Of a stretch of DNA of 64,000 bases, positions 32,455 through 41,504 are shown one piece after another; within the stretch, counting starts at the first letter, position 1, and every line of letters starts with the position of its first letter. Source of the DNA: Streptomyces roseifaciens (GTDB lineage: Bacteria > Actinomycetota > Actinomycetes > Streptomycetales > Streptomycetaceae); contig NZ_LNBE01000003.1 in NCBI RefSeq assembly GCF_001445655.1, positions 1,284,530-1,348,529 of the forward strand. The letters are read 5' to 3'. The position numbers and the translations under genes are program-made. Under the pieces are notes generated by a model, which made no database searches, was not told the origin of the DNA, and saw only the letters and a program-made list of their open reading frames with translations.

Positions 32455-34736
32455 ACCCCGACCGGCTCTACGCCCTCCTGCCCGCCGTCCACCGCAGGAT
32501 GGACGAGCGGAACGGCGGGCAGTTGCGCGCGCTGCTGTCCGTCATCGCCGAACAGGCCGGCGTCGTCGAGGCCGACATCGAGCGCATGTACGACGACTGG
32601 TTCATCGAGACGTGCGACGAGTGGGTCGTCCCCTACCTCGGAGCCCTCATCGGCTACGCCCTCCCGCCCGGCGCGGCCGCCCTCGCCGGGGGCACGGAGG
32701 GCGGCGACCGGCTCCTCGCCTCCGCCGTGCCGCGCCGCGAAGTCGCCGACACCATCGCCAACCGCCGCCGCAAGGGCACCCTGGCCCTCCTGGAGGACCT
32801 CGCCGCCGACGTCGCCGGCTGGCCCGCGCGCGCCGTCGAACACCGGCGGCTGCTCGCCCTCACCCAGCCGGTGCGCCGTTTCACCGCCGACGACCACGGC
32901 AGCGCACGCCGGCTGCGCCGCGGCGGGCTGGCCGACCTCCGCCGGACCGAGCCGCTCAACCGGGCCGACGGCCCCTTCGACGAGCTCGCGCACACGGCCG
33001 AGATGCCGCGCGCCTGCGGGACCCGGCGGGCCGGCCGGTACGGCATCCCCGGACTCGGGCTCCACGTCTGGCGGTTGCAGGCCCACTCCCAGACCCGGGC
33101 CCCCGCCTTCTGCCTGGACCGGGCCGCGTACCGCTTCACCTTCAGCGTGCTGGGCAACGACACCCGGCTGTTCACCCTTCCGGTGCCCGAGCCGTCGCCC
33201 TGTCACATCGCGGGCGAACTCAACGTCCCGGCGCCCATCGGCCGGCGGTCCCTCACCGAGCGCCTCCACGACTACTACGGCCCCGGCAAGAGCCTGTGCG
33301 TGTGGGAGGGAGACGGCGACGGGCCGCCGGTGGCGCTGGAGCGGATCGTCTCCGCCGACCTGTCCGGCTGGGACTACCGGACGCCGGAGGGAAAGGTCGC
33401 CGTCGACCCCGTCCTCGGCCGCATCGCCTTCCCCGCCCGGCAGGCCCCCGAGCAAGGCGTCCGGGTCACCTACCACCACGGGGCCGCGAGCGACCTGGGA
33501 GGCGGCGAATACCCGCGCCCGTACGCGGTGGTGCCCGAGGGCGAAAGCCGGCCCTACCGCGTCGGCCCCGGCGAGCCGTTCGCCCGGATCACGGACGCCA
33601 TCGAGCAGTGGCGTGCCGACCACGACCGGTGGCGCGCGGACTACCAACGATGGCTTGCCGCGTCGGGGCGGAAGCAGGCCGATCGGGGCGGGAAGCACGA
33701 CGCTCCGGACCGTCAGCAGCAGGACACCGGACCGCACCAAGGCCGCCTCCGGATCGCGCAGCGGACCGCCCCGCCACCGGATCCCGGGCCGCGGCCCTCC
33801 GACGTCGTCGAGATCAATGGCAACGACGTCCACCAGGACGTCCTCGACATCTCCCTCCACCGGGGCGACCGGCTCGTCCTGCGGGCCGCCGACGGCGCGC
33901 GCCCCGTCCTCCGCCTCCTCGACTGGTCCGGCAGCCGCCCGGACGCCCTCCGCATCACCGGCACCGGCACGGGGGAGGGGCCCCCGCCCTCCGTCACCCT
34001 GGACGGCCTGATGGTCACCGGGCGCAGCATCCAGATCCACGGCGACGTCGGCGACCTCCTCATCCGGCACTGCACCCTCGTGCCGGGCTGGGACCTCGAC
34101 GAGCGGTGCGGCCCGCGGGAGCCCGAGGAGCCGAGCCTGGAGCTCGTGGACACCCCCGCCGACGTCCGCGTCGAGCACAGCGTGCTCGGAACCGTCGTCG
34201 TCCGCCGGAACACGCCGGCCGACGAGCTCCAGCGGATCCACCTCTCCGACAGCGCGCTCGACGCCACGGCCCGGACCTCCGCCGCCCTGACCGGCCCCGA
34301 GGACCGCCACGCCCTCGCCGTCCTCACCGCCCACCGCACCACCGTCATCGGCACCGTGCACGTCCACTCCGTCGACCTGGTGGAGAACTGCCTGTTCGAC
34401 GGGGACATGAACGTGGTGCACGGGGCGGGCGGCTGCGTCCGGTTCTGCTGGCTGCCCCGCGGCTCCCGCACCCCGCGCCGCTTCCACTGCGAACCCGAGC
34501 ACTCCGGCCCCGCCGCGGACACACCGCTGCGCTTCACCAGCACCCGCTACGGAACCCCCGGATACCTCCAGCTCGCCGACGGCTGCCCGGACGCGATCCG
34601 CCGCGGTGCGGACGACGGGTCCGAACCCGGCGCGTTGCACGACCTCTTCCAGCCGCAGCGAGAGGACAATTTGCGCACGCGCCTCGCCGAGTACGCCCCC
34701 GCCGGCTGCGACCCGGCCCTCGTCTTCGTCACCTGA
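32451..34736 (+). CDS. phage-tail-type baseplate protein with beta-helical C-terminus
   Basis: A 761-residue protein. The start DRLYALLPAVHRRMDERNGGQLRALLSVIAEQAGVVEADIERMYDDWFIETCDEWVVPYLGALIG is the pattern of tail-protein-I/Pvc12-like baseplate proteins that link wedge and fibres. RREVADTIANRRRKGTLALLEDLA follows. The second half has repeated short strands (LDGLMVTGRSIQIHGDVGDLLIRHCTLVPG and similar), suggesting a right-handed beta-helix as in fibre or carbohydrate-binding parts. It may fix the outer baseplate and contribute to target binding or membrane anchoring. Confidence 0.75.
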   Translation: MNPDRLYALLPAVHRRMDERNGGQLRALLSVIAEQAGVVEADIERMYDDWFIETCDEWVVPYLGALIGYALPPGAAALAGGTEGGDRLLASAVPRREVADTIANRRRKGTLALLEDLAADVAGWPARAVEHRRLLALTQPVRRFTADDHGSARRLRRGGLADLRRTEPLNRADGPFDELAHTAEMPRACGTRRAGRYGIPGLGLHVWRLQAHSQTRAPAFCLDRAAYRFTFSVLGNDTRLFTLPVPEPSPCHIAGELNVPAPIGRRSLTERLHDYYGPGKSLCVWEGDGDGPPVALERIVSADLSGWDYRTPEGKVAVDPVLGRIAFPARQAPEQGVRVTYHHGAASDLGGGEYPRPYAVVPEGESRPYRVGPGEPFARITDAIEQWRADHDRWRADYQRWLAASGRKQADRGGKHDAPDRQQQDTGPHQGRLRIAQRTAPPPDPGPRPSDVVEINGNDVHQDVLDISLHRGDRLVLRAADGARPVLRLLDWSGSRPDALRITGTGTGEGPPPSVTLDGLMVTGRSIQIHGDVGDLLIRHCTLVPGWDLDERCGPREPEEPSLELVDTPADVRVEHSVLGTVVVRRNTPADELQRIHLSDSALDATARTSAALTGPEDRHALAVLTAHRTTVIGTVHVHSVDLVENCLFDGDMNVVHGAGGCVRFCWLPRGSRTPRRFHCEPEHSGPAADTPLRFTSTRYGTPGYLQLADGCPDAIRRGADDGSEPGALHDLFQPQREDNLRTRLAEYAPAGCDPALVFVT

Positions 34737-34786
34737 CCCCCACCCGACCTGACCCCTCGCGGTTCAACCAGGGAGCCCGAACACCC

Positions 34787-36247
34787 ATGCAAGGCGACTT
34801 CTCCCGCGTCACGTTCGACAAGGACCGGCGGTTCTCGGCCGTCCTGGCCCAGCAGGGACGCGTCCAGCTCGATGCCGACCTCAACGAGCAGACCGCCATC
34901 CTGATGCACTACATGCGCACCCTCGTCACCGACCTGTTCGGCCGGACCGTCTACCCCGCCGGCCCCGACGGGAATCTGGCCGGGGGCTTCAAGGTCGCGT
35001 TCGAGAACGGCACCTTCTCCGTGACGAAGGGCCACATGTACGTCGACGGCATCCTGTGCGAATGCGAGAAGGGGACCGACTACCAGAGCCAGCCTGACGG
35101 TCCCCCCGACCCGGACCGGGCCGAGGAGCTCCCCCCGACGATGTTCCTGGTCTACCTGAGGGTCTGGGAACGGCTGGTCACCGCGGCCCAGGAGCCGTCC
35201 TTGCGCGAGGTCGCCCTGGGCCTGCACGGCCCCGACACGAGCGCGCGGACCCGCGTCGTCTGGCAGCTCGACTGGATGCCGGCCGACGACTCCATCTTCC
35301 GCCTCAAGCCGGGCCCCTTCCTGGAGGCCAAACTCGGCGAACGGCTCAGCCCCCGCGGCACGCTCGCCGCCAAGGTCGCCCGTCCCGAGGAAGGCACCGA
35401 CCCGTGCGACCTGCCGCCGGAGTCCGGCTTCCGCGGCCCGGAGAACCAGCTCTACCGGGTGGAGATCCACCAGGGCGGCACGGAGGGCAAAGCGACGTTC
35501 AAATGGTCGAGGGAGAACGCCTCGGTGCTCCTCCCGATCAGGTCGGCCGCCGGCACCACGCTGGAGCTGGAGTCCCTCGGCCGGGACGGACGGCTGGGCG
35601 TGGAGACCGGCGACATCGTCGAGATCGTCGACGACGCCACGGTCCGCCGCGCCGCCGCGGACGAGATCGTCAAGCCGTCCACCAGCCTGTACCGCGTCGA
35701 GGAGGCCGACCACACGGCCCGGCAGGTGGTCCTGAACGCCGACCCTTCCCAGGATCGCCACCAGCCGGGCCTCGGCGCCGACCCCACGCTGCACCCCGTA
35801 TTGCGCCGCTGGGACCACCGCCCGGAGCCGGCGAAGCCGAAGAAGGCCCGGGAGGGGGCCGAGGGGGCCGAGGGCCGGCAGCACGCGAGCCGGCAGACGC
35901 TCCCCGTCGAACAGGGCCGCTGGATCGACCTCGAGGACGGCGTCCAGATCCGCTTCGGCGCGGACGAGGACGAAAAGCCGCCGCAGCAGTACCGGGCCGG
36001 TGACTACTGGCTGATCCCGGCGCGAGTGGTCACCGGTGACGTGGAGTGGCCGAAGGACGACCAGGGGGAGCGGAGCCAGGAGGAGCCGCACGGGGTCGAC
36101 TACCACTACGCCCCGCTGGGGTTGGTGAGGGGACCCAAAGGCGCGGACAAGCGCGACGTGAGCGACCTCCGCACGCCTCTCCGGCAACCGCCCCCGCACC
36201 CCATGGGCCCCGGCGAGCCCGATCAACCCGACGAGCCCGACCAGTAG
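34787..36247 (+). CDS. DUF6519-like injection-system protein
   Basis: A 486-residue protein. It starts MQGDFSRVTFDKDRRFSAVLAQQGRVQLDADLNEQTAIL, which is the conserved opening of a family found at the end of such loci, and has KGHMYVDGILCECEKGTDYQSQP and VYLRVWERLVTAAQEP. A charged tail with PKKAREGAEGAEG and DQPDEPDQ follows. Its role is unknown; it could be a baseplate-peripheral or fibre-linking component. It lies 50 bp after the previous gene, the largest gap in the second half of the locus. Confidence 0.75.
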   Translation: MQGDFSRVTFDKDRRFSAVLAQQGRVQLDADLNEQTAILMHYMRTLVTDLFGRTVYPAGPDGNLAGGFKVAFENGTFSVTKGHMYVDGILCECEKGTDYQSQPDGPPDPDRAEELPPTMFLVYLRVWERLVTAAQEPSLREVALGLHGPDTSARTRVVWQLDWMPADDSIFRLKPGPFLEAKLGERLSPRGTLAAKVARPEEGTDPCDLPPESGFRGPENQLYRVEIHQGGTEGKATFKWSRENASVLLPIRSAAGTTLELESLGRDGRLGVETGDIVEIVDDATVRRAAADEIVKPSTSLYRVEEADHTARQVVLNADPSQDRHQPGLGADPTLHPVLRRWDHRPEPAKPKKAREGAEGAEGRQHASRQTLPVEQGRWIDLEDGVQIRFGADEDEKPPQQYRAGDYWLIPARVVTGDVEWPKDDQGERSQEEPHGVDYHYAPLGLVRGPKGADKRDVSDLRTPLRQPPPHPMGPGEPDQPDEPDQ

Positions 36248-36252
36248 GCCGC

Positions 36253-36270
36253 GGCGCCCGGACGGGCGCC
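36253..36270. terminator. possible terminator after the injection locus
   Basis: GGCGCCCG and CGGGCGCC (36253-36260, 36263-36270) face each other with a very short loop, followed by CGCCCGTTT. It lies 6 bp after the last locus gene. The loop is too tight for the full stem, so a shorter stem would form. Confidence 0.35.
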
Positions 36271-36372
36271 CGCCCGTTTCGGCTCACATCCGGATGGCAG
36301 CCGGAGGCGGCGGCACGGCATGCTGCCTCCACCGGCACGGACTCAACCCCCGCATCCGATGGGAGCACGAGC

Positions 36373-37707
36373 ATGGCCGTCAACGGACGCATCAATGGAC
36401 GCTTCAGACGCACCCTGTTAGCCGTCACCACGCTCACCGCACTCACCACGACCACCGCCCTCCTCACCGCCGCACCACCGGCAACGGCCCACACCCATCC
36501 CCCGCGTACGGAACGGGTCAGCACGGCCGCCGACGGCACCGAGGCCGACGGCCTGTCACAGTCGCCCGCCGTCAGCGCCGACGGCCGCTACGTCGCCTTC
36601 GAATCGGGGGCGTCCAACCTCGTGCCCGGGGACACCAATGAGGCCGGCGACGTCTTCGTACGCGATCTGCGCACCGGCGTCGTGGTCCGCGCCGGTCTGG
36701 GCGACGACGGACGCCAGGCACAGGGCGGGAGCTGGTGGGCGAGGCTGAGCGCGGACGGCCGTCACGTCGCCTTCTCCTCCCGCGACGCCACTCTCGCACC
36801 GGGCGAGCGGCCCTCCACGGGCACCCACCACGCCTACGTGCGCGACCTGCGCACCGGGCGCACGGAAGCGGTCAGCATCGGCGTGGACGGCGCGCCCCGG
36901 CCCGACGCCCATCCCGCCGCCATCAGCGCCGACGGCCGCTACGCCGCCTTCATCGCATCCGTGCCCCACCACGACCCGCACCTGGGCGGCTCCGAGCTCT
37001 ACCTGCGTGACCGCGAGCGCGGCACGACGGAGGTGATCAGCCAGCCGCTGGAGGAGCGCATGAACGCGCCGGCGGTGCGCTCGGTCTCCGTCAGTGCGGA
37101 CGGCCGGTACGTGGCGTTCGGAGTGGACGCGCCGAGGATCTCCACGCGCAGCGACGCGTACGTGCGGGACCGCGTGACCGGCGAGCTGCGCAAGGTGGAC
37201 CGGTTGCCCGGCGACCAGCGCCCGGCCAGAAAGTGGATCATGCAGCCCTCGCTGAGCGCGGACGGCCGCTATCTCGCCTACCTGAGCTACCGGGAGGGCG
37301 GGGAGCGGCCCACTCCCGTCACGCTGTGGGAGGTGTTCGTGCACGACCTGCGCACGGGGCGGACGGTCACCGCGAGCACCGCGCCCGACGGCGGCCGTCT
37401 CGACCGGACGGCGGGCGAGCCGCAGATCAGTCCCGACGGGCGCTACGTCGCCTACAGGACCGGGGCGTGTGCCACCGCGGAGCCCGGCTGCCGCTCCGCG
37501 CTGTACCTGCGCGACCTGCGGCGCGAGGGCCCCGGCGCGACGCGCCGGATCAGCGTCGCCGTGGACGGCGGCTTCCCCGACCGGTCCCCCGAGTCGCCCG
37601 CGCTCGCCCTGGGCGGGCACGTGGTGGCCTTCGCTTCGTACGCCACGAACCTCGTGCCCGGTGACACCAACGGGGTCACGGACGTCTTCGTGCGGCACAT
37701 GGACTGA
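36373..37707 (+). CDS. secreted TolB-like beta-propeller protein
   Basis: A 444-residue protein with a signal peptide (basic NGRINGRFRRT, then a hydrophobic Leu/Thr/Ala stretch, cleavage near ATAHTHPP). The mature part has about six repeats around SPAVSADGRYVAFESGASNLVPGDTN, each with the pattern SADGRYVAF, then a YVRDLRTG strand. These are the blades of a TolB/WD40-like propeller. It is outside the cell or wall-bound; function is unknown. GGGAG lies 8 bp before the ATG at 36373. It follows the injection locus in the same direction but has its own leader, so membership is uncertain. Confidence 0.8.
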   Translation: MAVNGRINGRFRRTLLAVTTLTALTTTTALLTAAPPATAHTHPPRTERVSTAADGTEADGLSQSPAVSADGRYVAFESGASNLVPGDTNEAGDVFVRDLRTGVVVRAGLGDDGRQAQGGSWWARLSADGRHVAFSSRDATLAPGERPSTGTHHAYVRDLRTGRTEAVSIGVDGAPRPDAHPAAISADGRYAAFIASVPHHDPHLGGSELYLRDRERGTTEVISQPLEERMNAPAVRSVSVSADGRYVAFGVDAPRISTRSDAYVRDRVTGELRKVDRLPGDQRPARKWIMQPSLSADGRYLAYLSYREGGERPTPVTLWEVFVHDLRTGRTVTASTAPDGGRLDRTAGEPQISPDGRYVAYRTGACATAEPGCRSALYLRDLRREGPGATRRISVAVDGGFPDRSPESPALALGGHVVAFASYATNLVPGDTNGVTDVFVRHMD

Positions 37708-37730
37708 GCTGCCGGAGCCGGGCTGCGCCG

Positions 37731-37756
37731 TGCCGGGCGGGTGTGCCCGCCCGGCA
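37731..37756. terminator. intrinsic terminator
   Basis: A perfect 11-bp stem TGCCGGGCGGG / CCCGCCCGGCA with a TGTG loop lies 23 bp after the propeller gene stop. Confidence 0.85.
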
Positions 37757-37896
37757 TGGTCATCATCATGGTCAGGTAAAAATGTCATCATTCTGTGAGA
37801 ATCGGAACCCTTCGCATCACCCACCTCATCTCTCCAGGCGCCACTGAAACGACGAGGGCCCGCGCGGGCCCCCGGCACCGGAGTGAGGTCCGTTCG

Positions 37897-39003
37897 ATGA
37901 CATACAGCCCGCCGACCACCAACCGGACCCGGCGAGGAAGGCCGGCCCGCGCCAAACGCTGGGTCGTCGCCGCGGCTTCCGTCGTCACCCTCGGCCTGGT
38001 CGCCTGGCCGGTCATGTCCTACTTCGAGATCCCGCCGTTCACGGACAAGGGGGACCCGATCTCCTTCGGCAAGGGGGCGGACGGGAAGGGCGGCGGCGAC
38101 CGGACGCCGGGCTCGAAGGCCCTGATGCCCCTGGGGCCGGACGCAGGTTTCAAGGTCTCCGGCACCGTCCCCGAGGACGGGTCCAAGGTCGCCGTGACGA
38201 CGTACGAGGGCAAGAAGTCCGGCTTCAAGGGCAAGGTCTGGGTCTGGGCCCCCAAGGAGTACGACGACCCGAAGTACGCCAAGAGCGGCTTCCCGGTGCT
38301 GATAGCCCTGCCCGGTGGTGCGGGCTTCCCCAACAACTACTGGATGGGCTCGGACCTCAAGCTCCAGGCCTCCATATCCAAGTGGGCGAAGGAGGGCAAG
38401 AGCCTGCCCTTCATCATCGCGATGCCCGTGCTGAACCCCGAGAACCACGACAAGGACCCCAAGGACCCGAAGCTGGGCCAGTACTGGGACGGCAGTGACA
38501 TCCCGGGCCAGCCGAAGATGGGCACCTGGCTCACCGAGGACGTCCCGCAGCTGATCAAGGAGAACTTCCGGACCATCAAGTCCCGCGACGGCTGGGCCTT
38601 CATGGGCTCGTCCACCGGTGCCTCCGCGGGCCTGAAGTCCGTGCTCCAGAAGCCGGACAAGTTCAAGGCCGTCATAGCCTCCGGCCCCGACATCGTCCCC
38701 GACTCGCGCCTGTGGGCCGGCCACGCGAAGGAGAAGGCGGACAACAGCTCCGACGTCCTGGCCCAGCGGCTCATCGCGAGCAAGGGCCCGGACGTCTACC
38801 TGGGTCTCCAGGTCGGCTCCAGCGAGCCGGTCAAGCCGCCGATCGACCGCTTCGTCGACAAGTACGGCAACAAGGGACCGGTCAAGACGAAGTACCACGT
38901 GATCCAGGGCGGGGAGCACAACGCCGCCAGCTACGTGCCCAACATGGAGACCGGGGGACTCATCCAGTGGATCAGCGAGCACATGCAGGGCCCCACACCC
39001 TGA
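37897..39003 (+). CDS. membrane-anchored or secreted esterase (antigen-85/EsxD-like fold)
   Basis: A 368-residue protein with a basic N-terminus (RTRRGRPARAKRW), a single hydrophobic helix (VVAAASVVTLGLVAWPVMSYF) and an extracytoplasmic alpha/beta-hydrolase domain. The domain has FPVLIALPGGAGFPNNYWMGSD for the oxyanion region, GWAFMGSSTGASAGLKSVL with the nucleophile Ser, and a late GGEHNAASYVPNM with the catalytic His. The layout matches the putative esterase family that includes mycolyltransferase-like enzymes. Substrate unknown. The ATG at 37897 is preceded by GTGAGG. It converges with the next gene after a 21 bp gap. Confidence 0.82.
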   Translation: MTYSPPTTNRTRRGRPARAKRWVVAAASVVTLGLVAWPVMSYFEIPPFTDKGDPISFGKGADGKGGGDRTPGSKALMPLGPDAGFKVSGTVPEDGSKVAVTTYEGKKSGFKGKVWVWAPKEYDDPKYAKSGFPVLIALPGGAGFPNNYWMGSDLKLQASISKWAKEGKSLPFIIAMPVLNPENHDKDPKDPKLGQYWDGSDIPGQPKMGTWLTEDVPQLIKENFRTIKSRDGWAFMGSSTGASAGLKSVLQKPDKFKAVIASGPDIVPDSRLWAGHAKEKADNSSDVLAQRLIASKGPDVYLGLQVGSSEPVKPPIDRFVDKYGNKGPVKTKYHVIQGGEHNAASYVPNMETGGLIQWISEHMQGPTP

Positions 39004-39024
39004 CGCTTCCAGTGCCGGCCTGAC

Positions 39025-39966
39025 TCAGCGGAGAGTCACCTTCAGGATGCGGCCGGAGGCCTCCACCACGAACAGGGCGTGCTGGGCGCTGTGTTCGCCG
39101 AACCCACGGGCCACCCGGACGCTGCTGGGCATGTGCAGCCCGCTCGCCAGGACGCAGGAGCGGCCGGTGTCCGGGTCCACCCGGATGAGCCGGCCGTCGC
39201 GGAAGGACGCGACGACCAGGCTCCCGTCGACGTACGTGAGGTCGTCGAGGAACTTCATGTCCAGGAGGTTCCTGCTGAGGTGCGTGACCGTCGTACGGCG
39301 TGCCGGGTCGTTCAGCGGGATGCGGTGGACCGGGGAGGAGGTGTCGGTGATGGCGCTCGCGTACAGCTGGTCGCCGACGATCTCCAGGCCGTTGGCGCCG
39401 AAGACGTCCGCGGCCCGGGTCCACTCCTCGTCCTTCGTGCCGTCCGGGCGGACCTTGACGATTCCGGTGGCCAGCTCGCGGCTGAGGTAGAAGTTGCCCG
39501 CGGCGTCGACGGCCAGGCCGTTGATGCCCCGGATCCCGCCCACGACCTTCTCGGGCTTCGGGGTGGCGGCGGCCGGGTCGAAGCGCATGATGCCGCCGTC
39601 CGTCGCCAGCGGGTTCACACCGTAGTTGACGTACATCATGCCGTCCGGGCCGCGCCGGAGACCGCCGGGGCCGCTCACCGGGAAGCTCGTTCTGAGCGTG
39701 CCGTCGGGGGCGTATCCCTCGACCCGGTTCTTCATGATGTGGGCGACCCAGAGGGTGCCGCGGCCGTCGAACTCCAGGTTCTCCCGCCAGTCGAGGACCG
39801 GTATGCCGCCCTTGCGGAAGACTTCCACGCCCGCCTGCTGCTCGCACGACCCGAGGGCGGTCCCGGCCGGGGCCGGTGCCCCCGCGGCGGCCGCCGGCAC
39901 CTGCGAGCCCCCCGCCAGGAGCGCGGAGACCAGGCCCGCCGCGAAGAACACCTTGCGTATGCGCAT
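39025..39966 (-). CDS. secreted SMP-30/NHL-type six-bladed propeller protein
   Basis: A 313-residue protein with a signal peptide (RIRKVFFAAGLVSALLAGGSQVPAAAAG). The mature part has repeated blades with DGRGTLWVAHIMKNRVEGYAPDGTL, GLRRGPDGMMYVNYG, INGLAVDAAGNFYLSRELATGIVKVRPDG and LVVASFRDGRLIRVDPDTG. This is the gluconolactonase-like/NHL pattern. An enzyme function as lactonase is possible but the metal ligands cannot be fixed by eye. I start at the ATG at 39966 because GAGG sits 8 bp upstream; an ATG at 39972 and an earlier in-frame start at 40020 are alternatives. Confidence 0.78.
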   Translation of the reverse strand: MRIRKVFFAAGLVSALLAGGSQVPAAAAGAPAPAGTALGSCEQQAGVEVFRKGGIPVLDWRENLEFDGRGTLWVAHIMKNRVEGYAPDGTLRTSFPVSGPGGLRRGPDGMMYVNYGVNPLATDGGIMRFDPAAATPKPEKVVGGIRGINGLAVDAAGNFYLSRELATGIVKVRPDGTKDEEWTRAADVFGANGLEIVGDQLYASAITDTSSPVHRIPLNDPARRTTVTHLSRNLLDMKFLDDLTYVDGSLVVASFRDGRLIRVDPDTGRSCVLASGLHMPSSVRVARGFGEHSAQHALFVVEASGRILKVTLR

Positions 39967-40038
39967 CGTCATCGCCTCTGCTGCCCCATCCTGTGTCGGA
40001 TTTACCTGCTCAACTGTCAACTGACGGTACCTTGCTGA

Positions 40039-40227
40039 TCGTGCGCGAGCTCCTGCTCGGGTAGCGGCGCTACACCGACCTCAGTGCAGATCAGTCGGAC
40101 GTTCGATACGCGCGGGTTCCCCTGGACGGCCGAGGACACCGTCACGGTCCCGCTCAAGGACGACCCCAGTGGCGGGGCGACGACGTACATCGCGAACACG
40201 AGCCCGGCCTTCACCTCCTGCGTGTGA
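40039..40227 (+). pseudogene. possible 3' remnant of a lost gene
   Basis: A 62-codon open stretch on the plus strand reads SCASSCSGSGATPTSVQISRTFDTRGFPWTAEDTV and ends with a TGA at 40225. It has protein-like composition (TRGFPWTAEDTVTVPLKDD), but no good start codon or ribosome binding site. It runs into the end of the convergent MFS gene. It may be the tail of a secreted protein gene cut by a deletion. The evidence is weak. Confidence 0.25.
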
Positions 40228-41425
40228 GAACTCCCCGAGGGTGGGACCGGTCGTCCTGCCGCCGGGCGGCAGGACGGCGCCCGGCGTTGGCACGGGGCAG
40301 GACCGCGTAGGTCAGGGCCAGGCCGGCCGCAGTCATCGAGGCTCCGGCCAGGCCGGTCCAGCGCAGTGCGCCCGCGGCGACCATCAGCCCGCCGAGGGCG
40401 GACCCGGCGGCCGCCCCGAGGTTGAAGGCGCCCGCGTTGACGGCGACGGCCAGGGTGGGCGCGGCCCCCGCGTGCCGCAGGATCAGTCCCTGCAGCGGGG
40501 CGATCGTGGCCGTGGCGAGCAGCCCGAGCCCGAGGACCGCGAGCACGGCCGTGGGCTGCCACAGGACGGCGAACGGCACGAGGGCCAGCACGCCAGTCAG
40601 GCCGCCGAACACGCCGCGTACGGTCGTGGACAGGGACTTGTCCGTCAGTTTTCCGGCCGCCAGGTTTCCCAGGACGCTGCCCGCGCCGTAGGCGAGGAGG
40701 AGTCCGGAGACGGCAGCCGGGGAGAAGTGCGCGATCCGGGCGAGGAGCGGCGTGAGGTAGGTGAAGACGGTGGTCACGCCCGAGAAGCCGACGGCAGTGG
40801 CGGCTATGGCCAGCAGCACCGGCCTGCGGGTGACCACGCGCAGCTCGTCCCGTACCCGCGTGGCGGGGGCCGGCTGCTCGGGCATTACGGCGGCGAGCAG
40901 CGCGGTCGCGGCCAGGGCGAGCACGGTCAACGCCCAGAAGGGGGCGCGCCATCCGGCGCTCTGGCCCAGCAGGGATCCCAGCGGTACGCCGAGCAGGGTG
41001 GCCACGGCGAAGCCCGAGGCGACCGTGGCGACGGCCGTTCCGGTCTTCTCCGGAGGGACCAGGCCGGTCGTGACCACCATCGCCACCGCCAGGAACGCGG
41101 CGTGGCTGAGGGACGAGAGCACGCGCCCGGTGAGCAGCACGCCGAAGGCGGGCGCCAGGGCGCAGACCGCGCTGCCCGCAGCGAACAGCAGCATCAGCCC
41201 CACGGCCAGCCGTTTGCGGGGCACCCGGGACGTCAGCATGGTCATCACCGGGCCGCCGATCACCACGCCCAGGGCGTAGGCGGTCACGGACTGCCCGGCC
41301 GTCCCTTCCGGGATCCCGAGATCCGCCCCGACCTGCGGCAGCATGCCCGCGATCAGGTATTCCGCCGTGCCGACGACGAAGACGCTCGTGCTCAGGGCGG
41401 CGAGGGGGAGGAAGATCTTGTTCAT
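40211..41425 (-). CDS. MFS exporter (DHA1, AraJ/YdhP-like)
   Basis: A 404-residue major facilitator with 12 hydrophobic segments. The opening NKIFLPLAALSTSVFVVGTAEYLIAGMLPQVGADLGIPEGTAGQSVTAYALG is typical of the AraJ/YdhP branch, and TSRVPRKRLAVG is the inter-helix 2/3 loop. Members export sugars, purines or drugs. The ATG at 41425 is directly downstream of a palindrome and promoter of MerR type, and a MerR regulator gene is divergent, so it is probably induced by a MerR ligand. The C-terminus is Arg rich. Confidence 0.85.
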   Translation of the reverse strand: MNKIFLPLAALSTSVFVVGTAEYLIAGMLPQVGADLGIPEGTAGQSVTAYALGVVIGGPVMTMLTSRVPRKRLAVGLMLLFAAGSAVCALAPAFGVLLTGRVLSSLSHAAFLAVAMVVTTGLVPPEKTGTAVATVASGFAVATLLGVPLGSLLGQSAGWRAPFWALTVLALAATALLAAVMPEQPAPATRVRDELRVVTRRPVLLAIAATAVGFSGVTTVFTYLTPLLARIAHFSPAAVSGLLLAYGAGSVLGNLAAGKLTDKSLSTTVRGVFGGLTGVLALVPFAVLWQPTAVLAVLGLGLLATATIAPLQGLILRHAGAAPTLAVAVNAGAFNLGAAAGSALGGLMVAAGALRWTGLAGASMTAAGLALTYAVLPRANAGRRPAARRQDDRSHPRGVLTRRR

Positions 41426-41439
41426 GCCGCGGACGCTAA

Positions 41440-41461
41440 ACTCTGACATCTGTGTCAGAGT
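41440..41461. promoter_or_regulatory. MerR operator and promoter of the MFS gene
   Basis: A perfect dyad ACTCTGACA-tctg-TGTCAGAGT (plus strand 41440-41448, 41453-41461) lies in the 79 bp gap between the MFS and MerR genes. On the minus strand, TTGACT and TAGCGT flank it with a 19-20 bp spacer, the overlong arrangement used by MerR activators. It should control the MFS gene and perhaps the regulator itself. Confidence 0.72.
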
Positions 41462-41504
41462 CAAGCCGCCGGGCCCGCCCCGTGCGGCAGTTACGGGGGA
41501 CGGC

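Noticed and set aside
14806..36247. Prophage
   Set aside because: Only tail-type genes are present. There is no integrase, capsid, portal, terminase or lysis gene and no attachment-site repeat, and an AAA+ ATPase and DUF4255 protein point to an injection system.
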